A DNA stretch of 64,000 bases from Polyangium mundeleinium (lineage in GTDB: Bacteria; Myxococcota_A; Polyangia; Polyangiales; Polyangiaceae). The notes beneath the pieces are model-generated. The model was not told the origin of the DNA, did no database searches, and saw only the letters and a list, made by a program, of their open reading frames with translations. This document shows positions 35,001-42,799 of the stretch, in pieces. The position numbers and the translations under genes are program-made. Positions within the stretch are counted from its first letter, which is position 1. Each line of letters opens with the position of its first letter. The stretch is taken from the NCBI RefSeq assembly GCF_028369105.1, contig NZ_JAQNDO010000001.1, forward strand, positions 11,750,501-11,814,500. Direction: 5' to 3'.

Positions 35001-35519
35001 ATGAACCACCCCGCCCTGCAAACGATCCACGTCTCCGAGGGGCCCCGATGGGAGCTCGAAGCGTTTCATCGATCGCCGAGCTACCGGATGGACCTCGTCG
35101 CGCTGTTCACGATGCTCGACGAGCTGCCGTTCCGCTCGATGCTCGATATCGGGAGCGGGGCCGGGCTCGTGGTGCGCGAAGCGCGGGGGCGCCATCCGGG
35201 GCGGCGCATCGACGGGGTCGAGCGCTCCGATTTCGGCGCAGGCGCGGCCGCGCGGCGCTTGCGGCGGCGGTACGACGTGATGACGGCGGTCCACGCGCTG
35301 AACCACGTGCCGCACCTGGATCGGGCCGCAGCGAAGATGGCCGAGCGCCTGACGGCGGGCGGGCATGTGGTGGTCGTCAATCCGAATCCGGCGTTCACGT
35401 GGATCGGCGTCGAATACCTCGATCCCCGGACGCTCGACCGCGTGATGGAGCCACACGGGCTCCGGCGCATGCGGCGGCTCGAATACGGGAACGAGCTGCT
35501 CGTGTACCGGAAAAACTGA
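35001..35519 (+). CDS. SAM-dependent class I methyltransferase
   Basis: A 172-residue small methyltransferase. Motif I is MLDIGSGAGLVVREA near residue 50; an acidic residue follows in RIDGVERSD; the post-I region VMTAVHALNHVPHLDRA is typical. The length is short, lacking a separate substrate domain, so the target cannot be inferred. It converges with the cyclase gene with only 3 nt between stops. The start at 35001 has no strong ribosome site. Confidence 0.85.
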   Translation: MNHPALQTIHVSEGPRWELEAFHRSPSYRMDLVALFTMLDELPFRSMLDIGSGAGLVVREARGRHPGRRIDGVERSDFGAGAAARRLRRRYDVMTAVHALNHVPHLDRAAAKMAERLTAGGHVVVVNPNPAFTWIGVEYLDPRTLDRVMEPHGLRRMRRLEYGNELLVYRKN

Positions 35520-35522
35520 ACG

Positions 35523-36455
35523 TCACGCCTCGGAAGCGGCGGTCACTTCGAAGAGCTGGTGCTCGCCGGTCTTTCCTTTGACGGAGACACGCGCGGTTTT
35601 TCCGATCGTCACGCGCCCGGCGACCTCGCGGTGGACGGCCTCCGAGACGAGCAGGCGGGCGCCGACGTCCTTCGTCGCGGACTCGATGCGGCTCGCGAAA
35701 TTGACGGCGTCGCCGATCGCGGTGATCGCCTTCCTCTCGAACGAGCCGATCGGGCCGACGACGGCTTCGCCGTAATGGATCCCGATCCCGATGTCGAAGA
35801 CGCGCCCGTACGTCGCGAGGAGGTACGGCGTCATTTTCGACTGCATCGCCGAAAGCATGCCGAGCGCGGCGCGCACCGCGCGCATCGGGGCGTCGGGTTT
35901 TCCGTCGACCCCGAAGAGGGCCATGAAGCCGTCGCCCATGTAATTGTTGATGAAGCCGCCCGCGGTCGCGACGGCGCTGCCCATCGCCTCGAAATGGCGG
36001 TTCAGGACGTGGATCACGTCGTAGGGCAGGAGCGCCTCGGTGAACGGGGTGAAGCCGCGGATGTCGGAGAACAGGATGGCGACGCGGATCTCCTCGCCGA
36101 CCGGGGTGAGGTCGACCTTCGACGTGCGCATGCGGCCGACGAGGGCGACGTCGTCGTCGTCGAGCACGAGCCTGCGCACGCGCACCGGCCCGCGCACCGT
36201 GGTCTGGCAGGCGATGCGGACCTCGCGCGGCAGGCCGAGGCGCTCGGCGAGCGCACGCTCGACTTCGTTCGGCGGCTCGACGTTGTCGAGGCCCTCGACC
36301 ACGATCACCCGGCACGTCGAGCAACGCGCGTGGCCGCCGCAGACGTGGGTGTGCGGAATGCCCGCGGAGAGCGCGGCATTCAAGAGGGTTTGCCTCTCCT
36401 CGACGTCGATGCGGATCTGGTCGGGCGCGTAGAAGATGCTCGGCACGCCGGGCAT
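35523..36455 (-). CDS. Ferredoxin-adenylate/guanylate cyclase fusion
   Basis: A 310-residue protein. Residues ~1-100 are a plant-type 2Fe-2S ferredoxin domain with cluster ligands CGGHARCSTC and a distal Cys in RIACQT. Residues ~125-300 are a class III nucleotide cyclase: ILFSDIRGFTPF carries the first metal Asp, NNYMGDGFMALFG the second, followed by AVVGPIGSFERKAITAIGDAVNFASR. The fusion suggests that cAMP or cGMP synthesis responds to redox state. ATG 36455 gives a complete ferredoxin domain. Whether it makes cAMP or cGMP was not resolved. Confidence 0.93.
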   Translation of the reverse strand: MPGVPSIFYAPDQIRIDVEERQTLLNAALSAGIPHTHVCGGHARCSTCRVIVVEGLDNVEPPNEVERALAERLGLPREVRIACQTTVRGPVRVRRLVLDDDDVALVGRMRTSKVDLTPVGEEIRVAILFSDIRGFTPFTEALLPYDVIHVLNRHFEAMGSAVATAGGFINNYMGDGFMALFGVDGKPDAPMRAVRAALGMLSAMQSKMTPYLLATYGRVFDIGIGIHYGEAVVGPIGSFERKAITAIGDAVNFASRIESATKDVGARLLVSEAVHREVAGRVTIGKTARVSVKGKTGEHQLFEVTAASEA

Positions 36456-36493
36456 CGTAGGGCGCGAGCGCCCTCGAAATCCACCCCGAAGCT

Positions 36494-37888
36494 TTACGTC
36501 GCGAGCCGGCCGAGGCAACGCTCGATCGCCGCGAGGATCGCGCCCTCGTCCTTCGTCTCCGGGCCGAGCGCCTCGAACGAGGCCGCGTCGATTTCCGCGG
36601 GGAGATGCGTCCCGGGGTTTGCGCGCATGGCCTCGTGAATCGCCTGCGCCGCGTACCCGGTGGCCGCGATCGGCAGAACGACGAGGCCTTGCGCCTTCGC
36701 GATCTCGAACTCCTCGAGCACGCCGGGCGCCGGCGCGCCGCGCCGCAATCCTCCGATCACGATCATCACGCCCGATTGCACGATCAGGTCCTCGCGTGAT
36801 TTTCGCTTCCACGCCTCCAGAGACGCGCCGGGCGGGACGACCTCGCGGACCGGGCGTACGACGAGCCGCCTCGAAATGGCCGCGGCCGTTCGTCCGTCGA
36901 GCGCCTCGACGAGCCCCGTGACCGCGGCGCTGCCCACGACACGCCCGAGCCCCGTCACGAGCCGCATGTTCTTCGAGCCCACGATGCGCCCCACGCCGCG
37001 CGCGATCGTCGTGAGGAACGCGCGCTCCTTTTCGTCCCCGTCCTCGGGAAAACTGCCCGACACGAACACGCTGCGCTGCGCCCGGCGTCGCTCCAGCTTG
37101 CGCAGGATCTCCGTGATTCCAGCAAAATCGTCGACCACGAGCGTGCGAATGCCATACCGGTGCAGGTCCGTGACGAGGTGCGCGAACCGCTGCGCGTCGT
37201 ACGGGTCCGAGGGGCGCTTGAGAATCGTGTAATGCTGGCGCGGGCCGTCTTCGAAGGATCGGCGCAGCGCGGAGAGGACGTGCCCGAGGTTCGGATCCGT
37301 GAAGCTCAACCCGAGGAACAGGAACGTGCGTGTCGTGAGGTCGCTCTCGAGGATCTGCAAAAAGCCGGGCCGCAAGCGCGCATACCGCTCGTAATCGTCT
37401 TTCGTCAGGATGATCTCGTCCGGCTGCGAGGCCGTGCCGTGCATCTTGAAGAGCAGCGCGTCGGCCTCGGGGTCCGAGGTCGTGAGGTCGCGGCTGCGTG
37501 CTTTCACGTCGAAGACCTTGCCCGCCTGCCGCCACGCGCCTTCGAGGATCTCGTCGTAGTTCGTGGTCCAGACGTGGCCGATCGGCAGACGCGCCAGGAT
37601 CCGGTGGTTGTCCGGGATGCCCACGTCGCGATCAAACGTACGCCGGACGAGAGATTCGAGCTGCGTGCGGCTGCCGGCGTACCGATTGACGTAGAATTGG
37701 CTGAGCGAGACGAGGTCGTGCTCTTTGCCGACGTCGAGCCCGATCTCGCGTGCCATGCCTTCGAGCAGCTTGCCCCAGCCGGGCAGGCCGGTCGCCATCG
37801 ACAATCCCGCGCCGACGAAGAGGGCCGCGCTCCCGCGTTCGAGGGCGTCGACGTAATCTCGCAGGAAATCGGTGAGGCCCTGATCCAT
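36494..37888 (-). CDS. SIR2-SLOG protein, ThsA-like architecture
   Basis: A 464-residue cytoplasmic protein. Residues ~1-270 are a SIR2-like NAD-binding domain: ALFVGAGLSMATGLPGW, TTNYDEILEGA and FKMHGTASQPDEIILT (catalytic His of the HG motif present). Residues ~290-460 are SLOG-like: SVFVSGSFPEDGDE, LVTGLGRVVGSAAV, VMIVIGGL and EEFEIAKAQGLVVLPI. The same order and length are found in ThsA of Thoeris, where SLOG binds a cyclic ADP-ribose signal and SIR2 degrades NAD+. No TIR (ThsB) gene is nearby. AGGAG seven nt before ATG 37888 supports the start. It is divergent from a SLOG-phosphorylase gene. Confidence 0.88.
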   Translation of the reverse strand: MDQGLTDFLRDYVDALERGSAALFVGAGLSMATGLPGWGKLLEGMAREIGLDVGKEHDLVSLSQFYVNRYAGSRTQLESLVRRTFDRDVGIPDNHRILARLPIGHVWTTNYDEILEGAWRQAGKVFDVKARSRDLTTSDPEADALLFKMHGTASQPDEIILTKDDYERYARLRPGFLQILESDLTTRTFLFLGLSFTDPNLGHVLSALRRSFEDGPRQHYTILKRPSDPYDAQRFAHLVTDLHRYGIRTLVVDDFAGITEILRKLERRRAQRSVFVSGSFPEDGDEKERAFLTTIARGVGRIVGSKNMRLVTGLGRVVGSAAVTGLVEALDGRTAAAISRRLVVRPVREVVPPGASLEAWKRKSREDLIVQSGVMIVIGGLRRGAPAPGVLEEFEIAKAQGLVVLPIAATGYAAQAIHEAMRANPGTHLPAEIDAASFEALGPETKDEGAILAAIERCLGRLAT

Positions 37889-37971
37889 GCTCCGGCTCCT
37901 CCGCGCCCAGCACGCGCCGCGCGTTTGCTCAGCGTACACCCGAGGCGCCGCGCCTGGTAGACTCCGCATCC

Positions 37972-39438
37972 ATGAGTGACGCCGCGCAAGGGCAGGAGAT
38001 GTGGGTGCAGGTCGCGGGCACGGGTTCGCGCAAAGCGCCGTTGCCCAGGACGGAGGAGCTCACGGCGCAAGCGATCGGGCGGGCGCTGGCGCAGAGCGGC
38101 GCGGGGCTCGTGACGTGCGGCTGGGATGGCGTGGACAAGGCCGCGACGATGGCCTTCGCCGGCGAGCTCCAGGCCCTCGGGATGCCGCTCTCCACGCGGC
38201 TCAAGCAAATCGTGCCGCGCCCCGACGAGCCCTCCTTTTTCGGCGGGGACGTGGTGTACGTGGAGAAAGGGGTCCCCGAATGGGTCGAGAGCGTGCGGCG
38301 CGCGCAAGCCGTGGTCCTCATCGGGGGTCTCGGCGGCACGTACAAGACATACCAAACCGCGCGCAATGAGCAGGTGCCCGTGTTTCCGCTGCCGTCCACG
38401 GGTGGCGACGCGAAGAAGGCATTCGACGAGATCATGGCCGATTTTCAGGGCCTCGGGCTCCACCGGCGCGTGACGCGGGCGCAGCTCGCCGCGCTCGATA
38501 CGCCGATCACGACGCGCGAGGCGGCCGACGACGTCGCCGAGCGGCTGCTGGATCTCATCACGGAGGAGCTCTCGGGCCGCCGGCCCGTCACCGCCACGGA
38601 TCGCCCGAAGGGGCCGCGGGAGCCCAAGAGCACGACGAAGACGAAGCCCGAGCGGGTCGATTTCTTGTTGGTGACGGCGCTGCCCGAGGAGCGCGACGCG
38701 CTTTTGCGGCGGCTGCCCGGCTTCGAGCGGGTCGTGCCGCGCAAGGAAGACGTGCACGTCTATTTCCGGGCGACCTTGCCCGTGACGGACGGCTCGGGCA
38801 GCTATCGAATCGTGGTCCTGCCGCTGCTCGGAATGGGCCGCGTGAATGCGGCGACGGCGACGAGCGAGGCGATCAAGCGCTGGCGGCCCCGGCACGTGGT
38901 GCTCGTGGGGATCGCGGGGGGCGTCGCGGCGCGCAGCGTCTCGCTCGGGGATCTTTTGATCTCGGAGCAGGTCGTCGATTACGAGCTGCAAAAGCTCACG
39001 GAGCAGGGGATCGAGGTGCGCTGGTCGGTGCACAAAGCATCACGGAGGCTCTACGCGGCGGCGCTGAACGTGCTCGGCGACGCGTGGACGAAGAGCCTCT
39101 CGGTGCCGCGTCCGGGCGAGGGCGCGCCGCGGATCCACCTCGGGCCCATCGCGTCGGGCGACAAGGTGGTCGCGGTCGAGCGGGTGCTCACGGAATATCG
39201 AAATGTGTGGCCGACGCTGATCGGCGTGGAGATGGAGGCCGCGGGCGTGGCGAGCGCTTGTTTCGCGGCCGCGCGGCAGCCCGAGTTTTTCATGGTGCGC
39301 GGCGTGTCGGACCTCGCCGACGAGAACAAGAACACGCCGCGCGTGGATGGATATCGATCGTATGCCTGCGACGTGGCCGCGGGGTACACGGTGGAGCTCC
39401 TGCGGAGCCACCCGATCCCGTTCTTGAAGAGCCGTTAG
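37972..39438 (+). CDS. SLOG-nucleoside phosphorylase fusion
   Basis: A 488-residue protein. Residues ~1-180 are SLOG-like (VQVAGTGSRKAPLP; VVLIGGLGGTYKTYQTA). After a charged linker, residues ~225-480 form a PNP/MTA-SAH-nucleosidase-type domain: LVTALPEERDALL, VLVGIAGGVAARSVSLGDLL, GVEMEAAGVASACFAAA and MVRGVSDLADENK, including the conserved Glu and the late Asp. PNP-type effectors in some phage defences destroy ATP or other nucleotides; SLOG would sense a nucleotide signal. ATG 37972 lies 83 nt from the divergent SIR2-SLOG start. The function is inferred from architecture. Confidence 0.9.
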   Translation: MSDAAQGQEMWVQVAGTGSRKAPLPRTEELTAQAIGRALAQSGAGLVTCGWDGVDKAATMAFAGELQALGMPLSTRLKQIVPRPDEPSFFGGDVVYVEKGVPEWVESVRRAQAVVLIGGLGGTYKTYQTARNEQVPVFPLPSTGGDAKKAFDEIMADFQGLGLHRRVTRAQLAALDTPITTREAADDVAERLLDLITEELSGRRPVTATDRPKGPREPKSTTKTKPERVDFLLVTALPEERDALLRRLPGFERVVPRKEDVHVYFRATLPVTDGSGSYRIVVLPLLGMGRVNAATATSEAIKRWRPRHVVLVGIAGGVAARSVSLGDLLISEQVVDYELQKLTEQGIEVRWSVHKASRRLYAAALNVLGDAWTKSLSVPRPGEGAPRIHLGPIASGDKVVAVERVLTEYRNVWPTLIGVEMEAAGVASACFAAARQPEFFMVRGVSDLADENKNTPRVDGYRSYACDVAAGYTVELLRSHPIPFLKSR

Positions 39439-39439
39439 C

Positions 39440-40159
39440 TCATTTCGGTTCGAGCTTCACGCCATGCAGGACGTTGCGCTTCTTGTCGACCTCTTCCAGG
39501 AGATCGGAATCGATGAGCAGGTGCGCCTGCATGCTGTCTTCTTCGCTGTTCCAGAGCTTGCCCGCAAACGAGATGCGGCCCGCGCTGTCCGTGTCGAGCC
39601 AGTAATTGCCGCTCGCGTCGTCGCCGGCCACGGTGGAGGAGCCCGGGAGCGGCTCATTGCCGCTGTCGTTGCCGGGGAACGGGTTCGGAGGCTGCGCGAA
39701 CTGCTGGCCGAGCAGGTTCGTCACGCGCCGCTCGAAGGGCGACGCGGGTGAAGGATCGAGCGCGAGGGGGCGCAAAAACCCACGTTCATCCATGGCGAGG
39801 CGCGAGCCCTTCACCGTGAACACGAGCGAGGTGCCCGGCTCGAAGCTGACGGCGAGCGCGCGCGGGCCGACCTTCACGGCGACGCCCGGGGTCTTCGCCG
39901 GAATCACGACCTCCTCGATCTGCTTGCCCGAGATGAGCAGCAGCTTGTGGCCCGGCGTGATCTTGCGGCCGCCCGACTCGACTTCGCGGCGGAGGGTGAT
40001 GCCGTGGGAGGAGTAGAACTGGAGGTTCTTGACCTCGTCGTCGGTGAGGCCGTGCTCGGTGCGGATCTCGTGGGTGAAAGGAACGAGGCTCGCGCAACCC
40101 GTGAGACCCGAGAGTGCGACGAGGGCGAGGGACGCGAGGAGAGCAGGGCGGGCGAGCAT
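39440..40159 (-). CDS. Lipoprotein of unknown function
   Basis: A 239-residue predicted lipoprotein: signal peptide ends LSGLTGCASL. The mature part is beta-rich with FTHEIRTEHGLTDDEVKNLQ near the start and an acidic C-terminus (LLIDSDLLEEVDKKRN). GGAGG six bases before ATG 40159 supports the start. No domain was recognised. It is convergent with the SLOG-phosphorylase gene (1 nt between stops). Confidence 0.75.
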   Translation of the reverse strand: MLARPALLASLALVALSGLTGCASLVPFTHEIRTEHGLTDDEVKNLQFYSSHGITLRREVESGGRKITPGHKLLLISGKQIEEVVIPAKTPGVAVKVGPRALAVSFEPGTSLVFTVKGSRLAMDERGFLRPLALDPSPASPFERRVTNLLGQQFAQPPNPFPGNDSGNEPLPGSSTVAGDDASGNYWLDTDSAGRISFAGKLWNSEEDSMQAHLLIDSDLLEEVDKKRNVLHGVKLEPK

Positions 40160-40299
40160 CAGGATCCTCCGAGGAGAGCGCAGCGAGGGGCGGCTTTCAA
40201 GAGCCGGCATGCCTCGAGAACGTACGCAGCCCGGCAAGGCTTACAGGGCGACCTCTCGAGGCGAGGCGGAAGGCGCGTGGACGGACGTGGAGGGTCGGG

Positions 40300-40328
40300 T
40301 TGACGGACTGGACACCCCCGCGTATTGC
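40300..40328 (+). promoter_or_regulatory. Sigma-70-type promoter
   Basis: TTGACG at 40300-40305 and TATTGC at 40323-40328 are separated by the ideal 17 nt. It lies 43 nt upstream of the TTG start of the STAS-like gene and inside an otherwise gene-free 212-nt gap. Confidence 0.6.
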
Positions 40329-40371
40329 ACGGTGTCCTGGGCGAAACTTTGAGGTTCAACGAGGAGCAGCC

Positions 40372-40806
40372 TTGCAACACGACGCGCGCATCTTCTCCAT
40401 TGGCCAGGCCCATCGCGTGAGCTTCGAGCCGCCCGATGTCGTGGTGCTGGCCTGGAACGGCGACGTGGAGCCGGAGCACATGCTCACGTTTTACGACATG
40501 CTCGAAGAGATGGCGCAGGGGCGGCAGGTGCTGGTCATGAACGACCTGACGCACTCGAACGATCCCGGGGCGCGGACACGCAAGGTGGCGACGATGGATC
40601 CACGTTCGCGGCTCGTGGGCGCGCTCGCGCTGCTCGGCGCGAACTTCCGGCTCCGCGTGATCGTGGCGATGATGGATAAGGCGGTGCGCGTCTTCCAGGG
40701 GCAAACCCGGCGGACGGCCTGCTTCGAGGACGAGCTGGAAGCGCGGGCTTGGCTCGCCACGCAGCGCCCGCACCTCGCGCCGATCGATCTCGCGTCGGCG
40801 TACTAG
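40372..40806 (+). CDS. STAS/SpoIIAA-like protein
   Basis: A 144-residue cytoplasmic protein with the alternating beta-alpha pattern of the SpoIIAA-like/STAS group (VVVLAWNGDVEPEHMLTFYD; VLVMNDLTHSNDPG). TTG 40372 is taken as start because GAGGAG lies 5 nt before it and a good promoter stands upstream. No phosphorylatable Ser of the anti-anti-sigma type is clear. Its partner and role are unknown. It ends 8 nt from the convergent patatin gene. Confidence 0.65.
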   Translation: MQHDARIFSIGQAHRVSFEPPDVVVLAWNGDVEPEHMLTFYDMLEEMAQGRQVLVMNDLTHSNDPGARTRKVATMDPRSRLVGALALLGANFRLRVIVAMMDKAVRVFQGQTRRTACFEDELEARAWLATQRPHLAPIDLASAY

Positions 40807-40814
40807 TCGGCGTC

Positions 40815-41927
40815 CTAAGCCGCTTTCCAGCCGAGGCGCGCGACGACGCCGCGGCGCTTCTCCATCCACTCGACGATGCGCTCGCGCGTCGTGCGGTACG
40901 CGTATTCGAGGATGGCGCGGCGCGCGGCGAGGTTCGAAGGGTTGTGCAGGAAGAGCAGGACGTCCGTCGGCTCGGGTTCGAGCACGAGGACGTGCATGCC
41001 GGTCTTCTGCTGGATCTGCTCGACGTTCTGCGCGAGCCGCGCGTGCGTGCCGATCCGCATGGCCTGGCTCATCACCCAGAACAAGCCCTTGTCGCGCACG
41101 CTCTGCCGCACGCCATGCCCCGTGGGGACGGCGCGGTGCGCGACGGAGACGGGCACCATGGGGTTCACGACGACCGCGAACTCGACGCCCGCCTCGGCCG
41201 CGACGTCGAGGTGCGCGACGTCGCCGAGGCCGCCGTCGATGTAGTGCCGATCCCCGATGCGGATCGGCGAAAAGAAGGGCGGGAGCGCGAGCGACGCCGC
41301 GCACGCGAGCGAGACCGGGATGTCCTCGTGCCCCTCGGCGCCGAAGAGGATGCGATCGCCGCAGTCAACGTCGTACGTGGGGATGCGCAAGGGGCGCGGC
41401 ATGGCGCGGAAGGCGTTGGGGATGCCGCGGCGGAGGAAAAACTCGGCGAGGAAACGCTCGTACCGGTCGAGCGTGAAGAAGCCGGCGGGGAGGGAGTCGG
41501 CGAGGCGGTCGATCTGCTCCCACAGGTAGAGGTGGCCCGGCGCGGTGGGCGAGACGGTGTCGCGGCGCGACGAGAGGCGTGCGACGGCGTGGCGAATCGC
41601 GACCCAGGAGGTCGAGAGCGCGCGGCGCCACTCGTCGATGTCCATGCGGAAGACGTGGCCCCGTTCGAGCGGGAAGAAGTTGTCGACCGGATCGAGCAGC
41701 GCGCGGTAGAGGCGATCGACGGGGATGCCGCCGGCGAGCGCAGCCGCGACGCTCGCGCCGCTCGATTGTCCGAGGTAGAGGGAAAAACTCTGGCCGTCGA
41801 CGCCGCGCACGCCGTCGGCGAGCGCAGCGAGCGCGCCGATCTGGTAGAGCGCGCCGGTCAGGCCTCCGCCGGGCAAGCAGAGGGCGGTCTTCGGAGGTTC
41901 GTGGGAAGAACTCGACGCGTCGCTCAC
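40815..41927 (-). CDS. Patatin-like phospholipase
   Basis: A 370-residue lipid acyl hydrolase. The oxyanion hole GGGLTGA, nucleophile elbow GQSSGAS (GxSxG) and catalytic DGG (YIDGGLGD) are all present. No signal peptide is visible, so it acts in the cytoplasm or is exported by a leaderless route such as type VI secretion; a VgrG cassette lies 5 kb away but not adjacent. GTG 41927 overlaps the stop of the CPBP protease gene as GTGA, so the two are coupled. Confidence 0.92.
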   Translation of the reverse strand: MSDASSSSHEPPKTALCLPGGGLTGALYQIGALAALADGVRGVDGQSFSLYLGQSSGASVAAALAGGIPVDRLYRALLDPVDNFFPLERGHVFRMDIDEWRRALSTSWVAIRHAVARLSSRRDTVSPTAPGHLYLWEQIDRLADSLPAGFFTLDRYERFLAEFFLRRGIPNAFRAMPRPLRIPTYDVDCGDRILFGAEGHEDIPVSLACAASLALPPFFSPIRIGDRHYIDGGLGDVAHLDVAAEAGVEFAVVVNPMVPVSVAHRAVPTGHGVRQSVRDKGLFWVMSQAMRIGTHARLAQNVEQIQQKTGMHVLVLEPEPTDVLLFLHNPSNLAARRAILEYAYRTTRERIVEWMEKRRGVVARLGWKAA

Positions 41928-42799
41928 GCTACGTCCTTTTCTCGGGCCTCGCGCGCCACCTCGGACTTCTTGCCGAGGAGGTAGACGAGGCCCATCAAGA
42001 CGATGGTGACGGCGGATCCGCCGATCGTCACGACGAGCGGGATCGGCGCGGAGTCCGCGATTTCCGTGGGGGAGCGCGAGTAGACGGATCCGAGGGTGAT
42101 GCCGTTGAAGAGTCCGTGCATGACGAAGCTCGGCAGGAGCGAGCCGCTCGCGCTGCGGAGCAAGCCGAGCGAGAGGCCGACGATGCCGATGGGCAAGACG
42201 AGCTGCCACTCGAGGTGCGCGAACGCGAAGAACGTGCTCGTCGCGAGGAGCGTGCCGAGCGCGTCGTAGCGGCGACGGAGCGGGCGGAAGAGCGCGCCGC
42301 GAAAGAAGACCTCTTCGATGAGCGGGCCGGCGAGCACGAGGATGACGAAGAAGAGGATGCGCTTCGGCACGCCGCCCGCGAGCTCCTCCTGGAGCATCTC
42401 CTCGCGCGGCTGTCCCGTGGGCCAGCGCTTGACGATGAGGTCGTAGAGCGCGTTCGCCGGGATCTGCACGGCCATGCCGAGCATCGCCGCGAGCGGGAAG
42501 AAGCCGCGGTGCGTCGCGCGCACGCCGAGGTAGTCGCGGATCGATTTGTCCGGCGCGTGGAGCTGCAGGATCAAGAAGAGCGCGATCAACGTGGAGACGA
42601 GCTGGCAGCCGAAGCTCGTGACGAGGTCCAGGCGGCCATCCCCGCCGCGGATCGAGCTGCTGAGCGAGAGCAAGAAGATGTAGAGGAACGTCGTGCCGAC
42701 CGCGAACCCCGCGGCGGCGAGGTAACTCATCGAGCGTTCGCTCCGCTCGGCGGGCGGAACGAGCGGGCTGCTCGGGCGGTCGTCGTCGTCAGGATCCAT
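41924..42799 (-). CDS. CPBP-family intramembrane metalloprotease
   Basis: A 291-residue inner-membrane protein with about eight TM helices. Motif 1 is EEVFFRGALF, motif 2 FAFAHLEW and motif 3 FVMHGLFNG, the Glu/His set of CPBP (Abi/CAAX-like) proteases. Bacterial members process bacteriocin-related or regulatory membrane proteins. It overlaps nadB upstream by one base and patatin downstream by four, giving a three-gene unit nadB-CPBP-patatin. Confidence 0.92.
   Translation of the reverse strand: MDPDDDDRPSSPLVPPAERSERSMSYLAAAGFAVGTTFLYIFLLSLSSSIRGGDGRLDLVTSFGCQLVSTLIALFLILQLHAPDKSIRDYLGVRATHRGFFPLAAMLGMAVQIPANALYDLIVKRWPTGQPREEMLQEELAGGVPKRILFFVILVLAGPLIEEVFFRGALFRPLRRRYDALGTLLATSTFFAFAHLEWQLVLPIGIVGLSLGLLRSASGSLLPSFVMHGLFNGITLGSVYSRSPTEIADSAPIPLVVTIGGSAVTIVLMGLVYLLGKKSEVAREAREKDVA

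Noticed and set aside
36494-37888. Complete Thoeris system
   Set aside because: Only the ThsA-like protein is present; no TIR-domain ThsB gene was found in the window.
40815-41927. Patatin as a type VI phospholipase effector
   Set aside because: It is coupled to a CPBP protease and nadB, not to vgrG, and no immunity gene is adjacent; a housekeeping role is as likely.
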